Program-made: the position numbers and the translations under genes | Notes under the pieces: generated by a model | Told to the model about the DNA's origin: nothing | Database searches by the model: none | The model's input: the letters and a program-made list of their open reading frames with translations, nothing else | DNA from: Cryptomeria japonica | Taxonomy: Eukaryota > Streptophyta > Pinopsida > Cupressales > Cupressaceae | Length of the DNA: 64,000 nt | Direction: 5' to 3' | Assembly: GCF_030272615.1 (NCBI RefSeq) | Contig: NC_081410.1 | Coordinates: 259,363,033 to 259,427,032 of the forward strand | Part shown: positions 44,517 through 56,815 of the stretch, one piece after another | How positions within the stretch are numbered: the stretch's first letter is position 1 | Layout of the letters: each line of letters begins with the position of its first letter

Positions 44517-46329
44517 TGTAAGGCCTTCCCCAAACCAAGCTTTGATTAACTTAGCTGACCATGTTTGACCCTATCGATAAATGCTTTATAATTCAATAGA
44601 ATAGACTGTGTTAGACAGATAGATGGGTGAGAAAAGTAATTGAACCAAGATATAGAGTTATTTCACCTTGTGGTGTACATTTTAATGAGTTATGAATTTG
44701 AAATCCTAAAAGATCCATTGATTGGATAATCTTGATTTAACGTATGTCAGCTATGTCTAGATGTAGAACTTATATAATTTTGTGATTTGGTAACATTGAT
44801 GAATGTTGATGCTTCATTTATATGCTTTATGATATATAACTCTACGTGATTCTAGAATAGGATGAATTTGAGATAGTGTATGTCATTATTGGAATTGCAA
44901 GACTTTACTATGATGATAGAAATAGAATGCATGTTTTATGTATGGAGTAAAATTATGAGAATTGTGATAACTGCTTATGTGGTTTTATTTGGATAAAAGA
45001 TGTATTGGTTTGTGTAAGTGTATATTGTATGCAAGTGATGATGTGTATTATTATTCTTGTGATTTATATTATATGAGGTTATTTGAAGTTACTAATGTGT
45101 AAATTGAGACGCGCAGGAAGTTATCCATGTGACCATGGAAATATAACAGAGAACCAAACCTAGACCTATGTATGTTCGTAAAGCCAGGGTTTGTCTATTT
45201 GGAGAGACAACAACCCATTTGTGTTGTATTTTATTCGTAATAGTAAATGATGCATGTGTGTTAAGTGTTATTTAATTGATTTATGTAAAATCCACAAGAG
45301 ACGATTACATGTATAAATTTGTAAAAATATTTTCCTTGTGTCACTTGACACGTGTGGATTTATGTTTGAATTTTTAAATTTGTCTCTTGGTGGGAATCGT
45401 TTAACTATAGCTTTTTCAATTAATGTGATGGGATTTCCATAAATGCCTTGGGTAAAGAATCTTTGGGATGGTCAACATAGGTTTGACCCGAAAATAAACT
45501 TCAGAGGGGTTAAATAAGGGTTAAATGGACACCTAGGGGTAGTTTAATAGGGTTTCCTAAAGCCCATAAGGTATACATAAGGGTTAGGGGTAATTTTAGG
45601 CAAGTTTCTACTCCCATGTGACCTTTTAGACGCCCTAAAAAGTGACTTTTCTAAGTTGTGCGAAAATTGAAATTTGAAGACTTGAACTAAGTTGGGAACC
45701 TTCCTTTTCGAATGAGACTTCCCTTTTCCATTTTACCTTGCATTCCTTTTCAGTTTTAGAAACTTGGGAGAACTCACACTAGCATCTTCTTAAGCAAGAA
45801 AGAGAGATTTTGAGGGTAATCACCCACCCTCCATTTTTGGAGACAAGAGGATTTTGAAAAAAAAAAAGGATAGAATTTGGTTTGAGAATTTTGGCTAAGG
45901 GTAGAAAGAGATGAACCGTGGAATTGGGCTGCTCATCCTCAACAAAACTAGCATACCTTTGGGCAGTTTAAGGTTGGTTGTATTTTTCTTATAATGATTT
46001 CTTATTGCATGTGTTTTGAAAGTAATGTTTATGTAAAAGACTAGTTTTTCGTGCATGTTTTCTTGGAAATTTATTTGGTATTTTGTGTTTATACAACATA
46101 TATATTTTGGGAGTAATCAAGACCTCCTACTCTTGGGAGAGAGGATGGTCTTGTGGGTGGTAGAAGTGATAGCCCTCAAGTGAGAGGCTCTCATTATGAG
46201 AGTGATCACAAGGGATTCTATGTGACCCTTGCTACATGGCTTGTTTATGCATTGGGGGTCATAAGGAGGGAAATAAGGCATGAATGCCTTGGGGGGCATA
46301 AGAAATGTGGGGTTGTTACATTTGATGTA

Positions 46330-46387
46330 TTTGGTTTGCCATGAGGTGGCTATATGTTTTGGTTTGCCATGAGGTGGCTATATGTTT
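46330..46387 (+). repeat. 28-bp tandem duplication in the LARD LTR
   Basis: TTTGGTTTGCCATGAGGTGG plus CTATATGT, twice in tandem. The 3' LTR carries the same duplication near 62306, so it predates insertion. Confidence 0.9.
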
Positions 46388-47529
46388 TACCATACTTGCA
46401 GTCTCCTCAGGGTACTTGGTCCACTACCACCCTTGAAAAGACATCACAATGTGTGGTGCAGTGTAGCCTTGGTTGGGATTGTGATTGTGGTTGTTTTCCC
46501 TTGATTATTTGTGTTTGCATGTGTCTAACCTGTCTAGGGCTTGGTTCTCCAAGCTCAAGGGTGGCTACTGGTTAGCCTAGGCTGGGAGGTGAGCACTCCA
46601 TGGTCATAGCCTTTGAATTATTTGCAAGAAATTTGCTTGGAAAGAAAAGAAAAAGGACAAAGCTAGGAGTTGCGGTTTTGTTCTTGATTTGCAGAAAAGA
46701 GATGCTATATTCAGTTGCATGTTGTATTTATTGAAAATAATGTATTATTTATTTAAAGTTTCTTTTTCTCGAAAAGAAAGACTAGATGGGTGTTTCATCA
46801 CTTGTAATGTTGAAATATTGGATTCTTAATATGTCTTAAAGAAATTCTTCATTCCACTAAGTTATTATGGGAAAAGCTGAAATGTTTATTTTGGATTGAG
46901 TTACCTATAGTATTGGAACAATAATAGTTGTACATCATGTTATTCTGAAATTAAAAGTTAGATTCATTCCTTATGCATAGTGAAATAATGGAAAGGAATG
47001 TAGTAGCAAGCTTGTATGTGTGTAGGAGAAAAATAAGTATCTTATCTCTATCTATTTAATTCCCAAATGCATATTAAGGCTAAATAGATTTAACATGCAA
47101 ATCTCTATAGTTAATTTAAATATTTTTTAGATTAATAAAGTAGCTGGTTTAATTTATTTAAATCTGTTTTCTTTTATTTATAATAAATCTTAAATTTAAT
47201 ATAGTTGTTGTTTTAGGAATAGTTAAATCTATTATTTGCTTTTATTGCAGAAAATAAAACTTCAGCTAAATAGTCTATCTTTGATTTCTTTTGTAAATTA
47301 ATGTTTAAAAAAAAAAATACAATGGATTAAAATCTGGTTATTTTTAGTACAATCTGATAGGAAGATCAAAAATAATTGTACCTAAGGCATAGAGGAAATA
47401 ATCCTAAAATTTGTTATGCATTCAAAATATAGACATATAAATAAATATATACATATTTGTATGTATATATATTTATTTATATTTGTTTTTAAAAAGAAAA
47501 TATCTATGTTTTTATTGTATTTGTGATTG

Positions 47530-47569
<40 letters not shown>
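47530..47569 (+). repeat. Compound TA/TG microsatellite
   Basis: About five TA units followed by about 15 TG units. The same site in the 3' LTR is a pure AT run of about 100 bp (63504-63604). Confidence 0.95.
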
Positions 47570-47570
<1 letters not shown>

Positions 47571-47670
47571 TTTATATATTTCTTATTATAAAATTTATAT
47601 TTGAATTTTCTTGTTTTAAAAAAATACACATTAAAATTTCTTTATATTAAAATAAGGAAAAAAAAAATTT

Positions 47671-47945
47671 GCGTAGGAGTGGGCTCGGCCCCTACGGACT
47701 CTCCCGCAGGGCGGCCCCTCCGCTCAGTGGGCGCGGGCTCCCCAATGGCGGCCGCAGCCGCCACTGTGGGTCGCAACCCACAATGGAAGGCTTCGACCTC
47801 CATTGTGGACGGTGACCCACAGTGACAGCGCCGCCATCCCTGTGGGGAGCAGGCCACGGCCTCCTTCGCCCCCCCATATACGCCACCTCTCCTACACCAT
47901 AAACCTTGCAAACTCCGCCCTGGCTGTTGTCCATGAGCTCACCCT
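47671..47945 (+). repeat. GC-rich hairpin-forming island in the LARD LTR
   Basis: About 275 bp with far higher G+C than its surroundings, containing clustered TGTGGGT/ACCCACA and CCACTGTGG/CCATTGTGG words that can fold into several hairpins. Both LTRs have it (second copy about 63678-63955). Short ORFs on both strands here follow from low stop density in GC-rich sequence. Confidence 0.8.
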
Positions 47946-48793
47946 GCAACAAAAAAGAAAGAACAAGAAGGAATAAAACCCTAGCTTGGGTAGGGCTAGG
48001 GTAGTAAAGAGGAAGATAAAGATAATTTTTTTTTTTAAAAAAGTTAATCTTATAATATGTATTTAGGTTAGGATTTGCATGGAGGTGTTAGTAAATTTGG
48101 AAACTATTATAATATATATATAAATATATATATACACTTATATATTTATATATATTTTTTATTTTATTTTTAAAAATAGAAACATATAGAGTTTGAGTAT
48201 CTATGAGGATAAGGCAACTTTTAAAATTAAATAGATTATTAAGTGATTTTTTTATATATGTGTTTTTTAGTCAAGAGGACAAATATTGTTTTTAAATAAA
48301 CTTATGGGTATTTTAAAAGAATGATGTCAAAATTAAATCATTATACTTGGATATAGGTTTACGATATTATTCTTTATGGGACATATGCCATTTTAAATTT
48401 AATTGACCTTTTAGACCAATTTAGTTAAACACTTTTTAGTTATTGATAATATTAAATATAGACATTTGCTAGCTAAGTGCCAAGACTAATTTTATGGAGA
48501 CCCTAAAAGCTATTTATGACTATTGGAAATTTATATTATCCTTCTCGATCAATTGAGATCTATGGATTTAATTTAATCTATTGGATTAAGTTGAAGAGAT
48601 AAAATAATAATTAATTTGATATTACACATTTGATTTAAATAATTATTTGCTTAATTGTGTTAATAAAGTTAACTCTAGACATAGTTAAGACAAACATGTT
48701 AGAGCATTTCTTATTTGCAATTTATATGTTTTAAGTGTTGATTTTAAGAAAAACATTATCTCGTTCTTGCCCTAAATTTTGGGCATGACATTT

Positions 48794-48807
48794 TGGTATC
48801 AGAGCCC
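48794..48807 (+). promoter_or_regulatory. Primer binding site, tRNA-iMet type (LARD-like element)
   Basis: TGGTATCAGAGCCC, three bases after the 5' LTR end GACA, matches the usual initiator tRNA-Met complement. Confidence 0.9.
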
Positions 48808-50798
48808 TAGGTTCAAACACTGGTGAACATGGGCTACATTTATAACTTAGTTGAAAATAAACTATGGCTTGAAGTATAACACCTAGGTGAAAACTTGGAA
48901 AATAAAAAAGTGAAACATAAGTGAAAATTCTTGTAAATCAATAGATCAACATATATCAATTTAAGGGGTTCCAAGGGTCACTAAAAGCCCTGAAATTTGA
49001 ACCTATTAGTCATAAGGCTTATAGCGTAATAAAAACCCCAAAGGTTGCAAAATTTTAAATTATCATGTATACGAAGTATTTTTCAGTATTTAAATAACGA
49101 AAATCAGACCTTTTGTACCTATGAGGTTACCATCCAATTTGAACCTAAACGCAATAATTGCCCTAATCAAATCAAGTATGAGGAGTTAATCTTTCAATAA
49201 AATACCTATGATGGTAACTAAAGGAATGCCATCCATCGGGATATGTTCTTGACATGGAAAACCAAACGAGATAATTAGACCTTAAATAAGGGCACCATAA
49301 ACAAGCTAAATAAGAATCGAGATGGATCAAATTAAAGTTTTAAGTTATGTGAAAATTATGATGGTTAAAAAGATCAAGGCCGCCATAGAAGATATAAATG
49401 AAGAAGAGTTAAAAGGAGCTCTTATCTCAGATAGAATCATTGGCCTATCCTAATGACTAGGTACCTTAAGAATGTGGTCATGTTAGATTTCTTATTAAGA
49501 ACATTTGTTAGACAATGTTTGTAGCAATATAGTGGAGCTAGAGTTAGATAACCCTGCAGATAAAGAACTCAAATTGAGGAATGGAAATTTCCTTGATCAG
49601 AAAACCTTGGTAATACTATAGATGAGTTAGATAAAAAGAAAGGAGGCATAAACTCCTGGGGTTAAAACATGTAATTACAATAAACCCTAAGTTCATTCAT
49701 GGTTATGTAATTAGGGAAACAAGCAAGTAAAACCTCAACTAGTCCCTTTATGGGAAGATAATCTTGGAGAAAGTAAATAGAGGTAGAGAAAGTAGAACTG
49801 ATTTGGGAATTGTACAAAAACAAAGAATCTCCATCAAAGTGCAAGGAGTATAAAATTATTAGGATCTTATAATCTGGGAATGAGTAACTAGTTGATGTTC
49901 AGAAATTAAGGAGAAAAGTGCAACCCAGTCATGGTTAGTCACTAGATACAGGTCAATATGTAACACAATTTAACTACTAGGCACAATCGAATAAGCTTTG
50001 CAAATTTTGGCACTCAAGTGTGAAAGTATGCGAAAACGTTAAGTATGGATGAAGGAACATGCGGATGGGAAAGGCTTATGGAAGGATTGTATGACAATAA
50101 TATAATACTAAAATTTTAATGAGAATTAGTTGGCAGTATAAAATAATTTTTTTGAGAACATTGATAAGGAGCCGAATTATGTAGTTAGCTAAGGGAGAAC
50201 TTTGAAATTATGGGAGTCTTGAGACATTGGTAATTAATGGACATCCTTATGTTATACCGTAATTAGGTAACTAGATATTAGGATGGTAAGATGGGTTGTT
50301 TAGATCAAAGAGATCGAAGGATGTGGTAGGCCAGAAATGGGCTAGTAAGTAAATATAAATAAGAAATAAGGAATGAGACAACTTCCCTCTCTTACTAAAT
50401 TTTAATTAAAAAGGATGGGTGTTGGTCACTTTTTGAGTGCACACCACCTTGATTCCATAGTTGCATAAGTGAAGTAGGAGAGAATAAGTCCACTCTCCGA
50501 GTTTCTTGGAATGTGTCTTGAAATGCGTGGATAGAAAATTGTTATCAACCATTGTCGATCTTACTTGACAATAATTCCACCCCAAATGGCTCTTAACCAT
50601 AAGTGTTAGTAATTTGGAAACAAGCTCCTACCTAATGAAGGCAAGTGAATGTTAGAGGTGAAAACATAAGGAGCTGGCATAAGGTGCTAAGAAAACAAAT
50701 GATGTCCCTAGTAAAATTATATGATTACATTATACAAATTCTAAGTGGTTCTAAGTAAAACAAGTGTCAATTTTGTACCGAACTATCAACCGAGTGTG
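48808..50798 (+). other. LARD interior, left part, non-coding
   Basis: About 2 kb of A-rich sequence without long ORFs or recognisable gag/pol motifs on either strand. Interrupted at 50804 by Copia B. Confidence 0.7.
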
Positions 50799-50803
50799 TA
50801 AGA
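50799..50803 (+). repeat. Target-site duplication, left copy (TAAGA)
   Basis: TAAGA here and at 58445-58449 exactly flank Copia B, which proves the element edges. Confidence 0.95.
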
Positions 50804-51390
50804 TGTTGGCATTATGTGAACCGGCATGAAGACATAATGATATTGTATGTTGTCATTGATGTCAATATGAGACATGGTGTGAATCAGCACATGTGATAGG
50901 TGAAGAGAGGAACCGGAATATGTATGAACCGATTTATATGCCAAAGTGAAGCGGCATATTTGTTCAAGGTGAACCAACATGTAGTTATGGGAACCGGCAT
51001 GTAGCTATGGGAATGGCACATGGAAGCATTGTATGACTATCGGTTGGTAGGTAGCTTCCAATTCAGGATTTACAGTTGGAGTACCTCAAGTCTGTGTGAC
51101 TCAATCAATGATCTTTGTGTGATGAGTTAGCAGTATGATGGAGGACAGATCGTGTTGCCACGTAAGCTCTGTGCACGTGAAGGATCTTGCATGAAGAAAA
51201 CTATTTCTATCTACCTCAAGAATGAGCGAAGTCTGTCAAACAGTGATAACGCGTGATGGGTTATCAGCCACCATGAAATCGGTGGATAATGGATGATGGA
51301 GAATGTCTTGAGATCGATTCAAGATTGTTGCATTTAATGCAGTATGATTCAATGGTCAAGATTGAACCATTTGAATTGCTTAACCTAACA

Positions 51391-51408
51391 GGTTTAGGGT
51401 TTAGGGTT
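51391..51408 (+). promoter_or_regulatory. Telo-box-like sequence in the Copia B LTR
   Basis: GGTTTAGGGTTTAGGGTTTT, two and a half units of the plant telomere repeat. The same sequence is in the 3' LTR at about 57419-57437. Telo-boxes act as promoter elements in plants; its role here is inference. Confidence 0.6.
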
Positions 51409-51654
51409 TTTGCTACCGACCTATATGTTTCCTATAAGGTCGATGTTGTGTTTCTTTCTAAGGTTGTTGGCAAAAGTTGTGAGTGTGTATCCAAGGGAAG
51501 TGATACGTGATTCTTGCCAAACCAAAGGAGAGAAGAGATACTTGCAAAGTGAATGTGCAGAAGGTGAAGAGGAGCCAAAATGGATCTGCATTAGCATTGA
51601 GTGTTGTTAATAGATCATTTTAATTCCTGTTGATCTCTAACCACTTCAACAGTT

Positions 51655-51945
51655 ATAAAATCCCCTAACAGGGTAGCCTTAACTGGCTTGATTCAAAATC
51701 CCTTAAATCGGGTGGTCCTAATAGGCTTGATTCAAATCCCTTAACCGGGTAACTCGAGGCTAATGAGTTCTTAGAAGCTATAGAGCTTAGGAGATCCTTT
51801 TAGCTATTGAGTTCTTGAAATCCTCTAACAAGGTGACCCTACTAGGTTTAACCCTTAACCGAGTATCCCTTAATTGGGTGATCCCTAACAGGATCGGTTC
51901 CTACCAGAACCTATTGTAATGTCCTTAACCGGACAAGGCTCCTAA
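51655..51945 (+). repeat. Array of CCCTTAACCGGGT-type mini-hairpin words in the LTR
   Basis: About eight to ten diverged units such as CCCTTAAATCGGGTGGTCC, CCCTTAACCGGGTAAC and CCCTTAATTGGGTGATCC, each able to pair CCC with GGG around a short loop. The 3' LTR array is at about 57685-57965, and Copia A has a weaker version. Confidence 0.75.
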
Positions 51946-52419
51946 TAGAGCAGACTTCTAAAGAGTTCAAAAAGCAGCTTGTGGGTATTCATCCCCACCG
52001 TGGTTTTTCCCAGTTGGGTTTCCATGTGAAAAATATGTGTGTTATGTGTGATGCTTTTATCTTGTGATGCTTTGTTTTACCTGTTAAGCATATGAAGGTT
52101 CTATGTTTTATGCATGTCTATTAAACATATTGAACTCACTATTGTGAAGATCTGATGATTAAGTTTACCTGTTTATGCATGAGAGTGTAATGATACTATA
52201 GTATTGAGCTAAGAGGGAAGCTTATTGAGTGATAGGTTCATGACTGATTGAGCTGTACTGGATGTTACCGGTTGCACTCTGTTTTACCGGTATCCCTGTT
52301 TGTCAGTCATTTGGGGTATTTGCTATCAAACCGGTTTTGGACTGTATTTGTGTTTGTACTGATTCACCCCCCCTCTTAGTACCAGTTTGGTACTCGTGGT
52401 TCATCATTGAGTTATCAAT

Positions 52420-52431
52420 TGGTATCAAAGC
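52420..52431 (+). promoter_or_regulatory. Primer binding site, tRNA-iMet type (Copia B)
   Basis: TGGTATCAAAGC, two bases after the LTR end; one base differs from the TGGTATCAGAGC form seen in the other elements here. Confidence 0.85.
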
Positions 52432-52487
52432 ACCTCCAGGTCCACTGTGTTTTAAGCTTAACTGCTTGAGGAAAAGATCCTAGTCAA

Positions 52488-55400
52488 ATGATGAAGAGGG
52501 AAGGTCCAAAGTTTAACAAGGAAAATTTTGGTATATGGAAAGACAGGATGAAGATATTCATCAAAAGAATGGGTGTTCAACATTGGAGTTATGTTGAAAA
52601 TGTATATGTTGTTCCTATCGGTACTCTCACCGATGACCAAAAGAGAGAGATGCAAGAAAATGGGCAAGTCATGGAAGCCCTCATCAATAATCTATCTAAC
52701 ATTAAGTTTATTGATGTTCAGGACAAGACAAATCCCAAAGAGGTATGGGATGCTCTTGAAAATATCTATGGTGGTGATGAACATGTAAAACAGGCTAAGG
52801 AAGAAAGCCTACGAGGGAAGTTTGAAGACATGCAGATGGTTGAAGGAGAGACCATTCAGCAGTATGGATTAAGAATCAAAATAGTTGTTGGAGAAATAAA
52901 GAGTGCAGGTGGAAAAATAGAAGATTCCACTGTGGTAAGTAAAGTCCTGAGATCCCTGTTGCCGGTCTATGCAATAAGGGTCATTGCTATTCAGGAGCTG
53001 AGGTCAATAGACAAGTCTAAGGTGTCCTTGGACTCCATCATAGCCAAGTTGATAGCCTATGAGCTGAATAGTTTTGATGGCAGTGTTCAGAAGACAGAAT
53101 CAGCATTTAGAGCCTCTGCTATACCATCTAGAAAAGGAAAAGAGGCTAGCACTAGTGGGGAACCTAATCAAAAAAGAGAAATGAATGATGAAGAGTTTCT
53201 GATGGAATTTGAAGCTCTTCTTGCCAGGAAATTTTCAAAAGTAACTGGTAAATACAAAGGTAAGCTCCCTTTGAAATGTTTCTCCTGTAACCGGATAGGA
53301 CATATTGCTATGAACTGTCCCAATAGTGACAACAAGGATAAACTGGAAAGGTTCAAGAAATTCAAAGGAGGAAACCGAAGAAATTGTTTTGTGGCAGTTG
53401 ATGAAGGTGTCACAGATGAGGAATCAAAAGATGAAGAGAATGAAGACATTATGTTTGTTGTTGTAAAGGAAGATGTGGCAGACAAGAAGGCTCTTGTCTC
53501 CCGGTTTGATAATTCCAATGAGTGGATCATTGACAGTGGTTGTTCTCACCATATGACTGGTGACCGGAGCAAGTTTCTATCCTTAGAGGAGTATGATGGT
53601 GGTGTGGTTCGCTTTGGCAATGATGCACCATGCATGGTCAAAGGCAGAGGGTCCATCTCTTTGAATGGAAAGAGTAGTGTTGACAATGTGTACTGGGTTG
53701 ATGGTCTCAGACACAACCTTCTAAGTGTTGCCTAGCTAAATGACAGTGGCCTCACTCTGAAATTCAAGAATGGAGCTTGCAGAATCAAAGGAAAAGATGG
53801 TAAATTGGTGGCCACCAGCATGCAGACTAAAGGTAACTTATTTCATCTGAATGCAAATATAAGTACATGTCTTATGGCTAAGCTTGATGATAGTTGGATA
53901 TGGCATAGGAGACTCTGCCATGTAAACTTTGATAACATTGTAAAGGCTAGTAAGATCAAGGCAGTTAGAGGGTTTCTGGTGTTGAGCAAACTAGACAATA
54001 CCTTATGCAGAGAGTGTCAATTGGGGAAAATATCTTCCTCAACCTTTAAAGGTAAATCTTTCACTGCTGACAACTTACTTGATCTTGTGCATACTAATTT
54101 ATGTGGTCCTATGAAAACTAGAAGTGTGCAGGGTGATAGGTACTTTATGATTCTCACTGATGACTGCTTAAGAATGATGTGGGTCACATTCTTGAAAGAC
54201 AAGTCTGAAGCCTTTGTGAAATTCAAAGCTTTCAGACCATTAGTGGAGAAGGAAAGTGGCAAAAGGATCAAGTGTCTTAGAAATGATCAAGGAAGGGAAT
54301 TCACTTCCAGTGAATTCAACAAGTATTGTGAAGAATTTGGCATCAAGAGATAGTTGTCTACCCCCCAGACTCCACAGTAGAATGGCCTAGTAGAGAGGAA
54401 TAACCGGGTTGTGGTTGAAGCAACTAGAACAATGTTGATTCAAGGAAAGGTAGCTCACACCTTTTGGAGAGAAACGGTGAGCACTGTAGTCTACACTATG
54501 AATCGAGTACTCATCAAAAAGGGTAAAGACAAAACTTCTTATGAGTATTGGACCGGTAAGACACCTATGGTTAACTACTTTAAGGTATTTGGTAGCAAAT
54601 GTTACATCAAGAGGAGTGAACATCAGGGCAAATTTGAAGCTAAATGTGATGAAGGAATATTTCTAGGATATTCCACCAAGAGTAAAGCTTTCAAGTGCTA
54701 CAATAATAGGACTCAGAGAATTATGGAAAGCATCAATGTAAGAGTTGATGAATCCTCTGAGAAGACTGAGAAAACTAGCAGTGAGCAAGTTGTAAATGAA
54801 CTGGTTGCAACCTTCTGGGAACTGGTTGTCAGTCAACCGAGTACCAGTAACAGTGTTCCTGAACCGGTGAATGCTGATACTGATGAAGATGAGGATGAAG
54901 AGGAAAAGCAAGAAGAACCAGTTAAGACCATTCCTTAGTATGTCAAGTTGAATCATGATCCTAAGCAGATCATAAGTGATAAGGATGCAGGAATCCTTAC
55001 AAGAAGAAAGATCAGAGAAAAGTCATGTATGATCTCTGAATTTGAGCCTAAATCATTCAAAGAGGCTCATAAAGATGAAGACTAGATCAAGGCAATGGAA
55101 GAAGAACTTGACCAAATAGAGAAAAATGGTACATGGTCCTTGGTACCCAAACCTGAGCATAAAAATGTCATTGGCACCAAATGGGTGTTCAGAAATAAGT
55201 TGAATGAGGATGGCATAGTGATTAGGAATAAATCCAGATTGGTATGCAAAGGATATGCTCAAGAAGAAAGACAAGACTATGGAGAAACCTTTGCTCCTAT
55301 GGCCGAAGGAGTTCGTATGCTTCTTGCATATGCAACTTTTAAGAGGTTCAAGGTATATCAAATGGATGTAAAATCTGCATTCCTAAATGGTATACTTGAA

Positions 55401-56561
55401 GAGGAGGTGTATATTGAGCAACCAGATGGGTTTGCCCTATCTAAAGATAGTGACATGGTATGTAGGCTACATAAAGCTTTATATGGTCTAAAGAAAGCAC
55501 CTAGGGCATGGTATGAACGTCTACATTCCCATCTTGTGAAGATTGGATTTGAGAGAACAAGTGAAGATAGCAATATCTACTTGAAGTCTGAAGGAGATCA
55601 AATCCTGATCTATGAGGTTTTTGCTGATGACATTATCTTTGGAGGAGATGACAAGATGAGTCATGAGTTTGCTGATGAGATGAAGATAGAGTTTGAGATG
55701 TCACTCATAGGGGAGATTAAATTCTTCATTGGACTGTAGATCCAGTAGATGGAAGATGGAATCTTCATCACTAAGTCCAAATATGTCAAAGAGGTGTTGA
55801 AGACTTTTGGCATGGAAGATAGCAAACCAGTTGGTACACCGATGGTGACCGGTTGCAAATTGACAAAAGAGGATGATTCCACACTGGTTGATGAGAAGGA
55901 ATACTGATCAATGATTGGTAAGTTGCATTATGTAGTGCATAGTAGACCAGATATTGCACATGCAGTTGGCATTACTGCAAGGTTCCAGAAGAGTCCAAGA
56001 GAATCTCACTTGATTCCAGTCAAGCAGATTCTTAGGTATCTGAAGGGAACAGTTGACTATGGATTGTGGTACCCATACAACAATAATTTCAATCTAAAAA
56101 TGTTCACAGATGCTGATTGGGCAGGTAATGTGGATGACCAGAAAAGCACAACTGGTGGTGCATTCTTTCTCGGTGGTAGACTGGTCTCATGGATGAGTAA
56201 AAAGCAAAGTTATATCTCTCAGTCTACAGCAGAAGCAAAGTATGTTGCAGCTTTCATGAACAACACTCAAACAATCTGGATGAAGCATGTACTGGAAGGC
56301 TTCAAGATCCCTGTATCTGAACTAGTAAGTATATTCTATGATAACACAAGTGCTATCAATATATCAAAGAATCCGGTTTTACATTCTAGAACCAAGCATT
56401 TTGAGCTTAAGTATCATTTGTTGAGGAAAAAGGTTCAGAATAAAGAGATTGCACAGGAGCATGTGTCCAGTAAGGAGCAGTTAGCTAACATATTCACCAA
56501 GCCTCTCCCAAAGACAACATTTGTGCATTTGAGAGGTGAATTAGGGGTATTGCCCCTTTAG
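52488..56561 (+). pseudogene. Copia gag-pol polyprotein, one frame with seven stops
   Basis: From ATG 52488 one frame runs to TAG 56559-56561 without any frameshift. Gag (about residues 1-290) has KFNKENFGIWKDRMKIFI and a CCHC knuckle CFSCNRIGHIAMNC at residue 264. Protease has WIIDSGCSHHMTG (Asp near residue 349). Integrase shows WHRRLCHVNFDNI, ILTDDC, NDQGREF and PQNGLVERN-like sequence. RT has GTKWVFRNKLNEDG, YQMDVKSAFLNGILEEEVYI, LYGLKKAPRAWY and the catalytic FADD near residue 1046 (more often YVDD). RNase H has MIGKLHYVVHSRPDI, DADWAG and SQSTAEAKYVA. Stops are TAG 53733, 54351, 54378, 54936, 55083, 55737 and TGA 55905; most stand where family members have Q (CAG), W (TGG) or R (CGA). 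The protein would assemble particles and reverse-transcribe and integrate the element. Confidence 0.95.
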
Positions 56562-56648
56562 GAGGTGAACTAAAAGTGATTGTTCCACATCAGTTAGGTA
56601 CTGGAAAGACAAATTTTGGTTGATTGATGTGTTGAAGGATGCTACTCC

Positions 56649-56815
56649 TTAGGGGGAGCAGCATGATGGAACAGAGATGTTTGTACCTCCACTTTGGCAT
56701 TGTTGTCAAAGGGGGAGAAGGAGTGAAGCAAAAAGATATCTACAACAAATGGGGAGAAGATGTGAAGCAGAGAAGATATCTTTTGTATATTGCCATCAAT
56801 GCCAAAGGGGGATAT
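56649..56815 (+). promoter_or_regulatory. Multiple polypurine tracts before the 3' LTR of Copia B
   Basis: Four purine runs occur in about 165 bp: TTAGGGGGAG (56649), CAAAGGGGGAGAAGGAG (56707), ATGGGGAGAAGA (about 56749) and CAAAGGGGGA (56803), the last being at the LTR junction. Multiple tracts in this position are a reported Sirevirus feature; assignment to that group is inference. Confidence 0.65.

Larger units (their letters stand above)
44517..48790 (+). repeat. 5' LTR of the LARD-like element, 4,274 bp
   Basis: TGTAAGGCCTTCC start and GGGCATGACA end. Within it: a 28-bp duplicated block (46330), a TA/TG microsatellite (about 47530-47569), a GC-rich island (47671-47945) and AT-rich distal sequence. 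Short ORFs inside are not conserved as proteins. Confidence 0.9.
50804..52417 (+). repeat. 5' LTR of Copia element B
   Basis: Starts TGTTGGCATTATG and ends GAGTTATCA. Contains the TTGTCATTGATGTCAA block (50850-50865), a telomere-like GGTTTAGGGTTTAGGG (51391-51406), an array of CCCTTAACCGGGT-type words (51655-51945) and CACCGTGGTTTTTCCC near 51997. Short ORFs in it recur in the 3' copy because the LTRs are identical by descent. Confidence 0.95.

Noticed and set aside
47601-47952. Overlapping ORFs on both strands rich in Pro, Arg and Ala
   Set aside because: They arise from low stop density in the GC-rich island; the 3' LTR copy reads differently and no family is recognisable.
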